Shown: piece by piece, positions 39,934 through 49,352 of the stretch | How the letters are laid out: every line of letters begins with the position of its first letter | Numbering within the stretch: the stretch's first letter is position 1 | The notes under the pieces: generated by a model | Seen by the model: only the letters and a program-made list of their open reading frames with translations | Databases searched by the model: none | What the model was told of the DNA's origin: nothing | NCBI GenBank assembly: GCA_910580135.1 | Contig: CAJTXC010000001.1 | Coordinates: 1 to 64,000, forward strand | Direction: 5' to 3' | Length of the DNA stretch: 64,000 nt | From: an uncultured Bacilli bacterium | Lineage (GTDB): Bacteria > Bacillota_I > Bacilli_A > RF39 > UBA660 | Position numbers and translations under genes: made by a program

Positions 39934-42900
39934 ATGGCACAGATAATTCCTAAATTAAATCTTAATAAAACTCCTTCTATAATAGAATCTAATAGTTTAG
40001 TATTTGCTAAAAATATCAGACTTGATATTGATGGTTCTATTCATAAAGATTATGGGGTTTTCCCAATGAGTATTCATAAGGGAAAAAATACAGATAATCT
40101 TGTTAATTATAAAACTATTCTTAATAGGATTATTTCTGATATAGAAGAAAGTACAAAAGGAACAGAAACTCCTGAAGATTATATTCTTCTTAGTTATGTT
40201 CATCTACAATGGATTTCTGGTAAAGAAATAAAAGATGAAGATAATAATGTAATTGCCAGTAAAGGAACTCATAAAATTGTTGGTATTATATCTAACAGTA
40301 ATGAGTTCTATATCTTTATTAATGGTAATTGTGTTAGAGGTACTGATTCAAATGGTAAAGATATAACAGAAGTATATAACTTTATTATTTGTTATGACGA
40401 AAAAGAAGATAGATTTTATCCTTGTAACTGTAATTGGAATTGGTCTGGTGGAACAATAACTGGTTGTGTTATAAATAATCTTCTTGGAGAAAAGATTCTA
40501 AATATTGGAGAAAAAGATGCTACAACATTAGTTCCTTTAAAGTGTATAAATTTAAATACATCTACTATAGGTGATGATGAAAGAATTTATACACAAACTT
40601 CTAATATTCCTATTACTAATCTTAACTTTATAGGTTCTTTTAATTATGTTATTCCTAATGGAGTATATCAATTCTTTGTAAGATATAAAATTAGAGATAA
40701 TTTTTATACTGATTGGTTTCCTGCAAGTAAAGAATTATTTGCTGGTAATAAGAATATAAATAATACAAGTTTTGGTACTGTTAAATTTGTAAATACTCAT
40801 AGAGATTCTGATAATAGTTTTAAGTTTTCTGTTGAACATCTTTTCATTAATCAAAAATATAATTATCAAAGTTTCCAAATAGGTTTCATTATTTCACATG
40901 ATGATGCTATAATGGCTCGTGCTTGGAAACATTTTGATTTTAATGTAAATACTATTAATTTTGATTATAATGCAAGAGATGCTTATGAAATAGAAGTTAT
41001 AGATTTACTTAAGAGTGCTTATCAACTTTATGATGTAGGTAATATTACAAGTTTTAAAAATAGACTTTATATAGCTAATTATAAAGAAACTGATTTTAAT
41101 GAAGATTTACAAGATAAAGCAAACGAAATAAGAATTGAAATTACTGACCAAAGTGCTACTAGCGGTTATGATGGTTATCCCATTATAGAACGTACTCTTA
41201 ATGGAAAAACTGTTATTGCTGGTCTTAAAATAGGAGAAGAAGAACTTTCTTTTAGTGGTTCTAATGGTATAATAGATAAACTTTTAAGATTAAAAAATAA
41301 TTATAATGATGAAAGTGTTAAAGATGCTATAATAGATGCTATAGGTAGTAATTCAAGTAATGGTTATAGATGTGGTGCTAAACAATGGTCTATTCAAATT
41401 AGTGGTAATAAGCAATCTTTAACTGGTGCTCAAAATCAGTTTAGATATAGTCATTCAGGAAATGATTATAGTGGCTTTATTTTTCAAATAGCTATTCAGA
41501 ATATAAAAGTAGGAGGTAGTTATATTAATACTTTTACTATAGATGCTATTCTTTCTGCTATTTATAGTAAAACTAGATATTTAAATGAAAGTTGCATTTT
41601 CATAAATAATTCTGGAGCTGAAGATTATCAAGTAGATATTGAAATAATAAGAAAATGTTCTTATACTCATAAACATTGGGTACCTAATGGAATGAAACCT
41701 TACGACCCAAGTTTAGGTGATGATTATATAGATGTAAATCCAGGTGGTGATAATTTAGGAAGACCAAGTGATACTATTATTGGTGGAAGCGGTGGTCATT
41801 ACGAATATACTACAGTAAATTCTACATATACTCAAACTATTTCTCTTAGATTATGGGGAGATAGAAGTAAATATAAATCTACAGATTCTAATCTTCTTTT
41901 AGGATATACTACTCTTATTCCTTATCAAAAATATAAATTTTATATTCATTATGTTAAACAAAATGGTGAAATAACTAATGGATATTATTGCAATGGTAGA
42001 ACTGGAGGAATAAAAACTGTTCCTTATAAAAGTGCTGTTGATTCTGTTATATTTCCTAAATTTACTAATATTAATCTTCCTAAAGGATATGTAGCTTGTT
42101 TCTTTAGTATAGTTCATGTTGAAAACACTGTTGCTACAGTATACGACATTAATACTGATAATACATACGGAGAAGCAAGTTGTATGGATATTAATGTTGG
42201 TCTTATGCCAGGAAGTGATAACATGACTATTAAACAAGGTTTTACTTCAGCCTCTGGTGGTATAGGTGACATAGGTGGCGTAATAATAAATCCTGATTTT
42301 CCTATAATAAAAGACCCTATTATAACTGCTAGTGAAAATAATGAAGAAGAACAATCTGATATAACACCCACTTTACCCCCAATATCAACAACTCAAACTG
42401 AAATTAAAACAAATAGTGCTAAATATTATTATAGTAGTGATACATCTAATATAAGATATTTTGGTGCTGACGGTATTATTCAGTTTGATAAAGATTCTAA
42501 TATAGTTAGCGGAAAAGTAGCTTATCTTGTTAATGATTATACTATATCAGATGCAGAAGATACACAATTAACTAAATGTACTCCATTTATAAATCCTCTT
42601 ACTCTTTCAAAAGAGAATAATGTTACAGTTTATTCTTCTTTTGATAATATGAATTTATTAGGATTTATTTGTGCTATAAATCCTTTGCATAGAGAAAGAA
42701 CTATTAAATATTATACTGATGGTTCTTCTGTTTATCTTAAAAAAAATATAGAAGAAGCTGAAGATGGTACTGGAGCATATTTTTCTCTTGTTGAACTTAA
42801 AAATCATTTATTAGATGCTTCAACTTATGATGAGAAACTTACAGCTTTAAGTATCATAAACACAGATATAGAATATATTTATTCTAATTATAACTTAAAT

Positions 42901-44397
42901 TATATGGGTCTTAATGAAGACCCTGTTGAAACATATAAAACTTATTATAATAATACTTCAGAGCAAACTACAGATAATTCTACTCCTACAGGAAGTGTAG
43001 TTCTTAGACTTTTTAAGAGTCTTATGATGAGTTCTACTTATATGCTTCCTGCAATGTATAAAACTTATACAAAGAAAACTTATAGTATTTATAGAAGAAA
43101 TGAAGTTACAGAATTTAATAATACTATTCGAGCAAGTAAACTTGAAGGTGACGAATCTTCTATAAATATTTATAAATTTGAACCAAATGACTATTATAAT
43201 GTGCCAACTAATAGAGGTTTAATTATTAATCTCATATCAGTTGGTGATGCTATTTTAGTTCATACAGAAGATAGTATGTTTAGATTTTCTGGTAGTAATA
43301 CAATTCAATCTTCTGATGGTGAAATTCAACCTGCTGAAAATAATGTATTTGACACAGGTGTTTCTGAAGTTTTTGGTAGTGATTTTGGTTTTGCCGGACT
43401 TCAATATAAAACAGACCATATAGTTACTGAAAATGGCTATATCTTCTTTGATAGAGATTCTCGTATAGTTTATATGTATTCTGGTCAAGGTCAAATTGTC
43501 AAACTTAGCGATTCTATTGAAAAACTTTTTAGACATAGACCTATTGAAAGTATTAGATTTGCTAATGATTATTATAATAATCGTTTCTTTATGTCTATTT
43601 TGTTTTATGAAGACTATACTGCTACTGAGAACGGTAAGCCTGTAATTAAACAAAGATATTATCCTGTTACTCTTTCATTTAATATTACAGAAAACGTTAG
43701 GTCTTTTGTTAGTCTACATGATTTTTATTATGGTTATGCTTTTAATACTAAGACTAAATGCTATTTCTTAGCAGATGATATGCAAGATATTTGTACTATA
43801 GATAAAGAATATAAAGGCTGTTATAGTAAACTTGAACTTTATAACGATAAACTTTATCTACAAAAAAGAGAAACGCAGATAATTAAGTTAGTAGATACAG
43901 ATACTGCTGGAGCAGCTATTGTTAATTATATTATTAAATTATATGATTCTATATTAGATATTATAGATAACAATAATTACGAAACAGTTAAAACATTAAA
44001 TTCAATAAATTGGTGTGGAAATAAAGTAACTTCTGAATTTAGAGATATAGCTCAAAATAATGAAGTTACTCTCAATATGGTTGAAGAAGTAAATGATGTA
44101 GTTCCTTGTAAATACATAAGAATTTATTCTGATACTTGTATGAGCAATCTTTTACCTTGTACTTCAAGGTCTAATGATAAATCTATTTCTGCATTAGACT
44201 ACACTAAATATCCTTTTTATAATCAAGGTACTTGGACTTTTAATTATTTTAGGAATATTCTTAATTCTAAAAATAATAAAACAAGATATTCTGGAGATAA
44301 TAATAGTCTTATAGAAGGTAAATATTTTGTAGTAAGATTTGTTTTCGATAGTGATTTTAAACTTGAAACTTTATATTTAAATTATAACGCAAAATGA
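39934..44397 (+). CDS. Giant tail stabilisation protein, P22 gp10/T7 gp12-like (1487 aa)
   Basis: The start AQIIPKLNLNKTPSIIESNS, then LVFAKNIRLDIDGSIHKDYG, matches the first blade of beta-propeller tail proteins (tail tubular protein B / P22 gp10 type) known in crAss-like phages. The C-terminal third has GLIINLISVGDAILVHTEDS and GYIFFDRDSRIVYMYSGQGQ, further blade-like repeats. It is far longer than the podovirus homologues (about 470-800 residues), with beta-rich insertions in the middle (GGSGGHYEYTTVNSTYTQT). It would cap the tail under the neck and help attach fibres. Confidence 0.65.
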   Translation: MAQIIPKLNLNKTPSIIESNSLVFAKNIRLDIDGSIHKDYGVFPMSIHKGKNTDNLVNYKTILNRIISDIEESTKGTETPEDYILLSYVHLQWISGKEIKDEDNNVIASKGTHKIVGIISNSNEFYIFINGNCVRGTDSNGKDITEVYNFIICYDEKEDRFYPCNCNWNWSGGTITGCVINNLLGEKILNIGEKDATTLVPLKCINLNTSTIGDDERIYTQTSNIPITNLNFIGSFNYVIPNGVYQFFVRYKIRDNFYTDWFPASKELFAGNKNINNTSFGTVKFVNTHRDSDNSFKFSVEHLFINQKYNYQSFQIGFIISHDDAIMARAWKHFDFNVNTINFDYNARDAYEIEVIDLLKSAYQLYDVGNITSFKNRLYIANYKETDFNEDLQDKANEIRIEITDQSATSGYDGYPIIERTLNGKTVIAGLKIGEEELSFSGSNGIIDKLLRLKNNYNDESVKDAIIDAIGSNSSNGYRCGAKQWSIQISGNKQSLTGAQNQFRYSHSGNDYSGFIFQIAIQNIKVGGSYINTFTIDAILSAIYSKTRYLNESCIFINNSGAEDYQVDIEIIRKCSYTHKHWVPNGMKPYDPSLGDDYIDVNPGGDNLGRPSDTIIGGSGGHYEYTTVNSTYTQTISLRLWGDRSKYKSTDSNLLLGYTTLIPYQKYKFYIHYVKQNGEITNGYYCNGRTGGIKTVPYKSAVDSVIFPKFTNINLPKGYVACFFSIVHVENTVATVYDINTDNTYGEASCMDINVGLMPGSDNMTIKQGFTSASGGIGDIGGVIINPDFPIIKDPIITASENNEEEQSDITPTLPPISTTQTEIKTNSAKYYYSSDTSNIRYFGADGIIQFDKDSNIVSGKVAYLVNDYTISDAEDTQLTKCTPFINPLTLSKENNVTVYSSFDNMNLLGFICAINPLHRERTIKYYTDGSSVYLKKNIEEAEDGTGAYFSLVELKNHLLDASTYDEKLTALSIINTDIEYIYSNYNLNYMGLNEDPVETYKTYYNNTSEQTTDNSTPTGSVVLRLFKSLMMSSTYMLPAMYKTYTKKTYSIYRRNEVTEFNNTIRASKLEGDESSINIYKFEPNDYYNVPTNRGLIINLISVGDAILVHTEDSMFRFSGSNTIQSSDGEIQPAENNVFDTGVSEVFGSDFGFAGLQYKTDHIVTENGYIFFDRDSRIVYMYSGQGQIVKLSDSIEKLFRHRPIESIRFANDYYNNRFFMSILFYEDYTATENGKPVIKQRYYPVTLSFNITENVRSFVSLHDFYYGYAFNTKTKCYFLADDMQDICTIDKEYKGCYSKLELYNDKLYLQKRETQIIKLVDTDTAGAAIVNYIIKLYDSILDIIDNNNYETVKTLNSINWCGNKVTSEFRDIAQNNEVTLNMVEEVNDVVPCKYIRIYSDTCMSNLLPCTSRSNDKSISALDYTKYPFYNQGTWTFNYFRNILNSKNNKTRYSGDNNSLIEGKYFVVRFVFDSDFKLETLYLNYNAK

Positions 44398-46271
44398 GTA
44401 GAATAAGACTTAAAGATGATGGTAAGCCTCGTCATAAAGCTTTATTTGGTGCAGATGGTGCTGTGATGGCTGCTGCTACATTAGCTGCTGCTGGTATTAC
44501 TGCTGGTGCTACAGCTGCTGCTGCTAAATCTCAAGCTAAAGCTATGGTAGAAAATGCTAAAACTCAAGCACAATCTATAAAAGACCAAACTACTAATAGT
44601 AATAATCTTCAAAAAGAACAACTTGCTTTTACTCGTTCTCAAAATCAAGAGAACAGACAACAACAGCAAGATATTCAAACTACTCTTCAGCTTATGGCTG
44701 GACAAGAGAATATGAATGATAGAATGGAACGTAATAAAATGCAAGTTAGACTTGGTGGTAAACCTAAACGTAGAACTATCACTGCACCTTTCTACGGGGG
44801 AGGTCAATTCCAAGTAACTGATGGTGGTGGAGTTATTCCACTTTCTGTTACACCTGACGGTTATGGTCTTTATGAGCTTTATGGTAATGACCACGAACAT
44901 TATCATAAAACTTCTGGTGGAAAGAACAAAACCGGTGTTGGAATTAAATTCAATGACGGTTCTGTTGTAGAAGGAGAAGGCAACCAAAATACTAATCAAG
45001 GTGAACTTCTTTATGTTACTCCTAATGATGCTATGTTTATTTCAAAACATAGCATTGGTGGTTTTAATCCTACTCAAGCAGTTATGAGTGGTGTTCATCC
45101 TGAACAAGCTTTTGCTATTCAAGAAACACTTAAAGATGAAAAAGGACTTAATGATGATGGTAGTAAATCTAAACGCCGTAGTCTTAAACGTATGCTTGGT
45201 GGTCCAACTCAATATCCTGAACAAGTTAATATGACACAAAATCCTAATAACGGTACAGGTTCTGTTGCAGGTGGTGTCATATATGGTATAAATAATTCAA
45301 CCACCTCCCCCGTAGAAAAGCTAAAATATAACAATGCTATTGCTAAACATGGTGGTCGTATTCATCTTAAATGTGGTGGTAGACGTAAAGCTGCTTGGGG
45401 TGATTATGCTGGAGCAACTTATAATGCAGCAGGTAATCTTCTTGGTGCTGGTATTTCTACTTGGGGAAATATGTGGGCTTCTAATAGACTTGGTAAAGCA
45501 TATAATGAAGCTGGTAATATTCTTGCAGATGCTTATTCTCAAATGCATGGTATTGATATGAGTGAACTCAAAATGGAAGATTATGCTGCTCCTCATACTT
45601 TAGCTGTTGTTAGAGATGCAAATAATATAAGTTATGACCCACAAAGAGAACGTATTCATCGTAATTCTGCTTCTGAACGTAGAGAAATAAATCGTGGAAC
45701 TTTAAGTTCTGCTGCTCGTCAGCAAAGACTTGCTGCTACTAATGATAGAATGTTCCAACGTATTAGTGAAGTAGATGCTACAGAAAATAATGCAAGAGAA
45801 TCTATACGACAAGGTAATGCTGAACGTATAACTCAAACTGCTCAAGCTAATGCAGATAGAGATGTTCAAGCTCGTAGAGATTTTGGTAATCAAAGACTTT
45901 CACTTCTTCAATATAATAATAATATTGAAAATGCTAAGATAGCGGGTATGGCTCAAGCTCGTGCTGATGCGCTTACTCAGTCTTCTATGGCTCATGCACA
46001 AGGTATGCAAGCAAGTATGTCTGCTATTGGTTCAGGACTTGCTAATTCAGGTCAAGGCTTTGCTTCTGCTTTTGATGCTGCAAGAAAAGAAAAAACAGAT
46101 TTTACTAATACTTATATAGGATTAGGAGATATAGATAAAGTAAATGCTGCTATTCTTAGATATAAGCAAACAGGAGACAAATCTTTTATAAATAGTTTAT
46201 TAGCTGGTAATACAATAAGTGACGAAGCTAGAGCTAAATTACAAGATACACTAACTAAAAAGAAAAGTTAA
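44394..46271 (+). CDS. Cargo/ejection-type protein with Ala-rich N-terminus (625 aa)
   Basis: It starts inside the previous stop (ATGA). Residues ~24-50 are a hydrophobic Ala/Gly-rich segment (VMAAATLAAAGITAGATAAA) followed by Gln-rich helix. The middle (residues ~115-330) is a beta-rich Gly-containing region, the rest long helices. Two opposite copies of the dispersed motif lie inside it: plus at 44790 in the frame FYGGGQF, minus at 45303 as TTSPVEK. Large helical proteins here are packed in the virion and ejected with DNA in crAss-like phages. No enzyme motif is seen. Confidence 0.5.
   Translation: MSRIRLKDDGKPRHKALFGADGAVMAAATLAAAGITAGATAAAAKSQAKAMVENAKTQAQSIKDQTTNSNNLQKEQLAFTRSQNQENRQQQQDIQTTLQLMAGQENMNDRMERNKMQVRLGGKPKRRTITAPFYGGGQFQVTDGGGVIPLSVTPDGYGLYELYGNDHEHYHKTSGGKNKTGVGIKFNDGSVVEGEGNQNTNQGELLYVTPNDAMFISKHSIGGFNPTQAVMSGVHPEQAFAIQETLKDEKGLNDDGSKSKRRSLKRMLGGPTQYPEQVNMTQNPNNGTGSVAGGVIYGINNSTTSPVEKLKYNNAIAKHGGRIHLKCGGRRKAAWGDYAGATYNAAGNLLGAGISTWGNMWASNRLGKAYNEAGNILADAYSQMHGIDMSELKMEDYAAPHTLAVVRDANNISYDPQRERIHRNSASERREINRGTLSSAARQQRLAATNDRMFQRISEVDATENNARESIRQGNAERITQTAQANADRDVQARRDFGNQRLSLLQYNNNIENAKIAGMAQARADALTQSSMAHAQGMQASMSAIGSGLANSGQGFASAFDAARKEKTDFTNTYIGLGDIDKVNAAILRYKQTGDKSFINSLLAGNTISDEARAKLQDTLTKKKS
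44790..44804 (+). repeat. Dispersed motif, plus copy (YGGG frame)
   Basis: TTCTACGGGGGAGGT, here read as FYGGGQF, a different frame from the STGEV copies. Confidence 0.9.
45303..45317 (-). repeat. Dispersed motif, minus copy (SPVEK frame)
   Basis: TTCTACGGGGGAGGT on the minus strand; forms an inverted pair with 44790 in the same gene. Confidence 0.9.
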
Positions 46272-46277
46272 TATATT

Positions 46278-47561
46278 ATGGCAGATATACCTACTATGAG
46301 TCTTAAAGCAGCACCTATGCAATTTGCTACTTTTACTCCTGTACAATATACTCCTCAAACAGCTGATCCAACACTTCTTTCGAGGTCTATGGCTGCTCAA
46401 GAGGCTAGACAAGAAAAAGCTAATCAATATTTATTAGCTATAGATAGTACATTAGCTGAAAAAAGAAAACTTCTTAATAAAGCTGATTATGATTGGATGG
46501 CACAACAAGCTAATGCTGTTAGATCTGAAGTAGATAGACAATTAGAACTTGGTAATTGGCAAAGTGCTATTCGTGTTGCTCAGCAATCTGCAAGAGATTT
46601 GACTAGAAATACAGAATTAGAAGATAGAATAAGAGCTAATGAAGCATATACAACAGAACGTAACAAAATACAATCTGGTAATTATAGTTCTTATACTAAA
46701 CGTAGATGGGATGCTATAAACCAATATCAATTTAATGGAACTGCTGATTGGACTCCTACTTTTCGTCCTGTAACAGATATGTCTGTTGCTGATATTTGGA
46801 ATATAGCTGTTAGTAGAACTCCTATTAGAAGTAAATCTTCTTCTTGGTCTAGAACTGGTAATACTCATACTTTTTTAGACAATAATGGTAATTTAATTAC
46901 AGATATAACGGAACAACATACTGATGAACAAGGAAATACAAACATACGAGTAGCAGACGGTGTTATAGGTACATACTCTACTACAACAGAAACTCATGGT
47001 GGAAGTAGTTCTGTTCAAGAAAAAAGAGAATCTGATATTATCGCTATATTTAACAATATGTTAAAAGATGATAATATTAGAGGAGCTTTACGACAAGAAT
47101 ATGATAATATGCTTTGGCTATATGACCAAGCAACTTCTATTATAGCTAATCCTAATGCTACAGAAGAACAGTTAAAACAAGCTAGAGCTGATTTAGATGT
47201 TGCTACTAGTAGTTTATCAAATAAAGATGGCTTTATATACGCAGGAAATGATGAAGATTTTAATGCTTGGGTAAATGCTCAAGCGGCGCAATATGCTAAA
47301 GATAGTGCATATAGACATACTTCTACGAGTAAAAATGATAGTGTTACTACTTCTTATAGCGATGGAGCATTAGGTACAGTAAATTCTAATAGAAACGTTC
47401 AAGCTATTAATATGTACAGTCCTGGTTTTGCTACAACTGTAGGTCCTAATATTACTTATACAGCTGTTCCTTATTTAGGAAATTATAATGCGGCTAATAT
47501 TATGCCTTTATTATATCCTGTACAAAATACTGTTCCTACTAATTCAAATACTACTAATTAA
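46278..47561 (+). CDS. Helical cargo/ejection-type protein (427 aa)
   Basis: A long-helix protein with Gln/Ala/Asn-rich segments (MAAQEARQEKANQYLLAIDS, KADYDWMAQQANAVRSEVDR) and a disordered Thr/Ser-rich middle. There is no signal or membrane segment. It lies between two putative ejection proteins with spacers of 6 and 12 bases. Function is inferred from order in the cargo block. Confidence 0.5.
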   Translation: MADIPTMSLKAAPMQFATFTPVQYTPQTADPTLLSRSMAAQEARQEKANQYLLAIDSTLAEKRKLLNKADYDWMAQQANAVRSEVDRQLELGNWQSAIRVAQQSARDLTRNTELEDRIRANEAYTTERNKIQSGNYSSYTKRRWDAINQYQFNGTADWTPTFRPVTDMSVADIWNIAVSRTPIRSKSSSWSRTGNTHTFLDNNGNLITDITEQHTDEQGNTNIRVADGVIGTYSTTTETHGGSSSVQEKRESDIIAIFNNMLKDDNIRGALRQEYDNMLWLYDQATSIIANPNATEEQLKQARADLDVATSSLSNKDGFIYAGNDEDFNAWVNAQAAQYAKDSAYRHTSTSKNDSVTTSYSDGALGTVNSNRNVQAINMYSPGFATTVGPNITYTAVPYLGNYNAANIMPLLYPVQNTVPTNSNTTN

Positions 47562-47573
47562 ATTATAAATATT

Positions 47574-49343
47574 ATGGCTGATATTAATCAAGAAATATTA
47601 CAACAATATTATGATAGTAGAAATTATGCAGCTGCTGCTGAATATTTGAAAACAGCTACTGCTAAAGATTATCGTTCACAACAACAATTAAATGCTCACA
47701 TAAGACAACTTGAACGAGATGCTGCTATTCAAAATTCTATATATACTGGACTAGATGCTAATCAAAAAGAAGCATATGTTTTTATGCAAGGAATGAATGG
47801 AGCAGGTACTATTCCTCGAAATAGAACTATAACAATTAACGGAGTACAAACTCAAGAAGTTAATAGTTATGGTACTAATTATTTGAATTATATGAATTCT
47901 CTTAGAAGTAATGATGGAACTGCATTAGACAAGATTGCTATAAATGTAAATAGCGATGATGATTTAGCTCTTTTAACTTCTAGTTTAGGTTTTCAAAATA
48001 TTAATTCTAATGACCTTGGTATTTCTTATCAATCTTTAGGAGAAGGAAAACATAGAATTCTATTAAGTAGAGATAATAAAAATTTATATAAAGTATTAAA
48101 TGCTGTAAACAATATTTCTTCTAGAAGCGGATTGGATATAGCAAATAATATAGCAGGCAAAACTGCTGTTATGGCAGGTATAGGTGGAGCAGGAGGCGCA
48201 ATGTTTGCTGGTGTAGGAGCTATTCCTGGAACTATTGTAGGTGGAGCTGTAGGTCTTGGTGGAGGTATAGTAGAAGAAATATATAATGCAGTGACTAATT
48301 CAAATAGATTTGATATTTACGGTGTAGCACCAAGTGGTAAAGTTTATTCTACAGATGAATTTAATTATAATAATCTTGAAGCTGCTATGTCTGAAGTAAA
48401 TAAAGCTAATGAAATTTATTCTTCTATAAATGCAAATAAAGAAAAAGAACAAACTTTTACTACAGAAACTGTAGTTACCCAATTTTTAGGTGCAGGTCAT
48501 GCTGAAGCATTTAAAGCTCTTCAACAAGGTAGAATTGACCAAACTACTTATGATAAAATTACTAAAAATTGGGAAGATGCTTATGACAGACTTATAAGTG
48601 GAGCTGATTTTACTAAACATGAAATATATGCTTGGTCTGCTGATTCTGGTGAAGGTGTTAATCTTACTAAAGTAGATAATGCTAATGTTCCTGATTTAAA
48701 AGGAGAAGTTTTATTAGCTATGAAAGAAGGAAGAGTTGCTAAATCTCTTTGTGTTAAAGATGGAGAAATAGGTACTCTTCTTACTATAACTCCTCAAACT
48801 GATAAAAATGGCGAATGGTCTGAAGGAAAAGGAGATGTTCAGAAAAAAATATTCATTCAAGGTCTTTTTGAAGGAACTGCTGAACAAGCATTTGAAGCTG
48901 ATACAAAAAGTAAAGCTGCAAGACAAAACGCCGATATGAAACGTTGGAATTATGAACAAAAACTTTCTAACGGTGTTACAGTAGGGTATTCATCTGGTTC
49001 TCCTTATATTAAAGCTCCAGATTCTAATGGAAACATGGCTATATCTGCAATAACAGAAGAAGATATGGTTAGAAATCTTAATGAATCTGTTATTCTTGAA
49101 AATAGTGTATTAGAAGTTTTATCTAATTTAGATGAAAATGGAGAATTACCGTATCAAACAATAAATGGTCGTAGAATTAGACCTACAGTAGAATCTATGC
49201 TTAATGCTTATTCTATAGCAGCTACTAATGAAATGTATCCAAAAGGTTCTACTACAGAAAGAGAAAGAATACAATATCAAAATAATATGTATAATGCTAT
49301 GAAATCGTTATACGATAGGTATTATAATTATCAACATAATTAA
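47574..49343 (+). CDS. Ejection protein with glycine-rich membrane segment (589 aa)
   Basis: A helical N-terminus (ILQQYYDSRNYAAAAEYLKT). Residues about 195-235 form a long Gly/Ala-rich hydrophobic segment (MAGIGGAGGAMFAGVGAIPG, then TIVGGAVGLGGGIVEEI) of the glycine-zipper kind that could insert into the host membrane during DNA ejection. A helical C-terminus follows. It sits in the cargo block between the 46278 gene and the 2321-residue protein. A membrane-channel part of the ejectosome is the likely role, inferred from the segment and place. Confidence 0.55.
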   Translation: MADINQEILQQYYDSRNYAAAAEYLKTATAKDYRSQQQLNAHIRQLERDAAIQNSIYTGLDANQKEAYVFMQGMNGAGTIPRNRTITINGVQTQEVNSYGTNYLNYMNSLRSNDGTALDKIAINVNSDDDLALLTSSLGFQNINSNDLGISYQSLGEGKHRILLSRDNKNLYKVLNAVNNISSRSGLDIANNIAGKTAVMAGIGGAGGAMFAGVGAIPGTIVGGAVGLGGGIVEEIYNAVTNSNRFDIYGVAPSGKVYSTDEFNYNNLEAAMSEVNKANEIYSSINANKEKEQTFTTETVVTQFLGAGHAEAFKALQQGRIDQTTYDKITKNWEDAYDRLISGADFTKHEIYAWSADSGEGVNLTKVDNANVPDLKGEVLLAMKEGRVAKSLCVKDGEIGTLLTITPQTDKNGEWSEGKGDVQKKIFIQGLFEGTAEQAFEADTKSKAARQNADMKRWNYEQKLSNGVTVGYSSGSPYIKAPDSNGNMAISAITEEDMVRNLNESVILENSVLEVLSNLDENGELPYQTINGRRIRPTVESMLNAYSIAATNEMYPKGSTTERERIQYQNNMYNAMKSLYDRYYNYQHN

Positions 49344-49352
49344 AATTTTAAT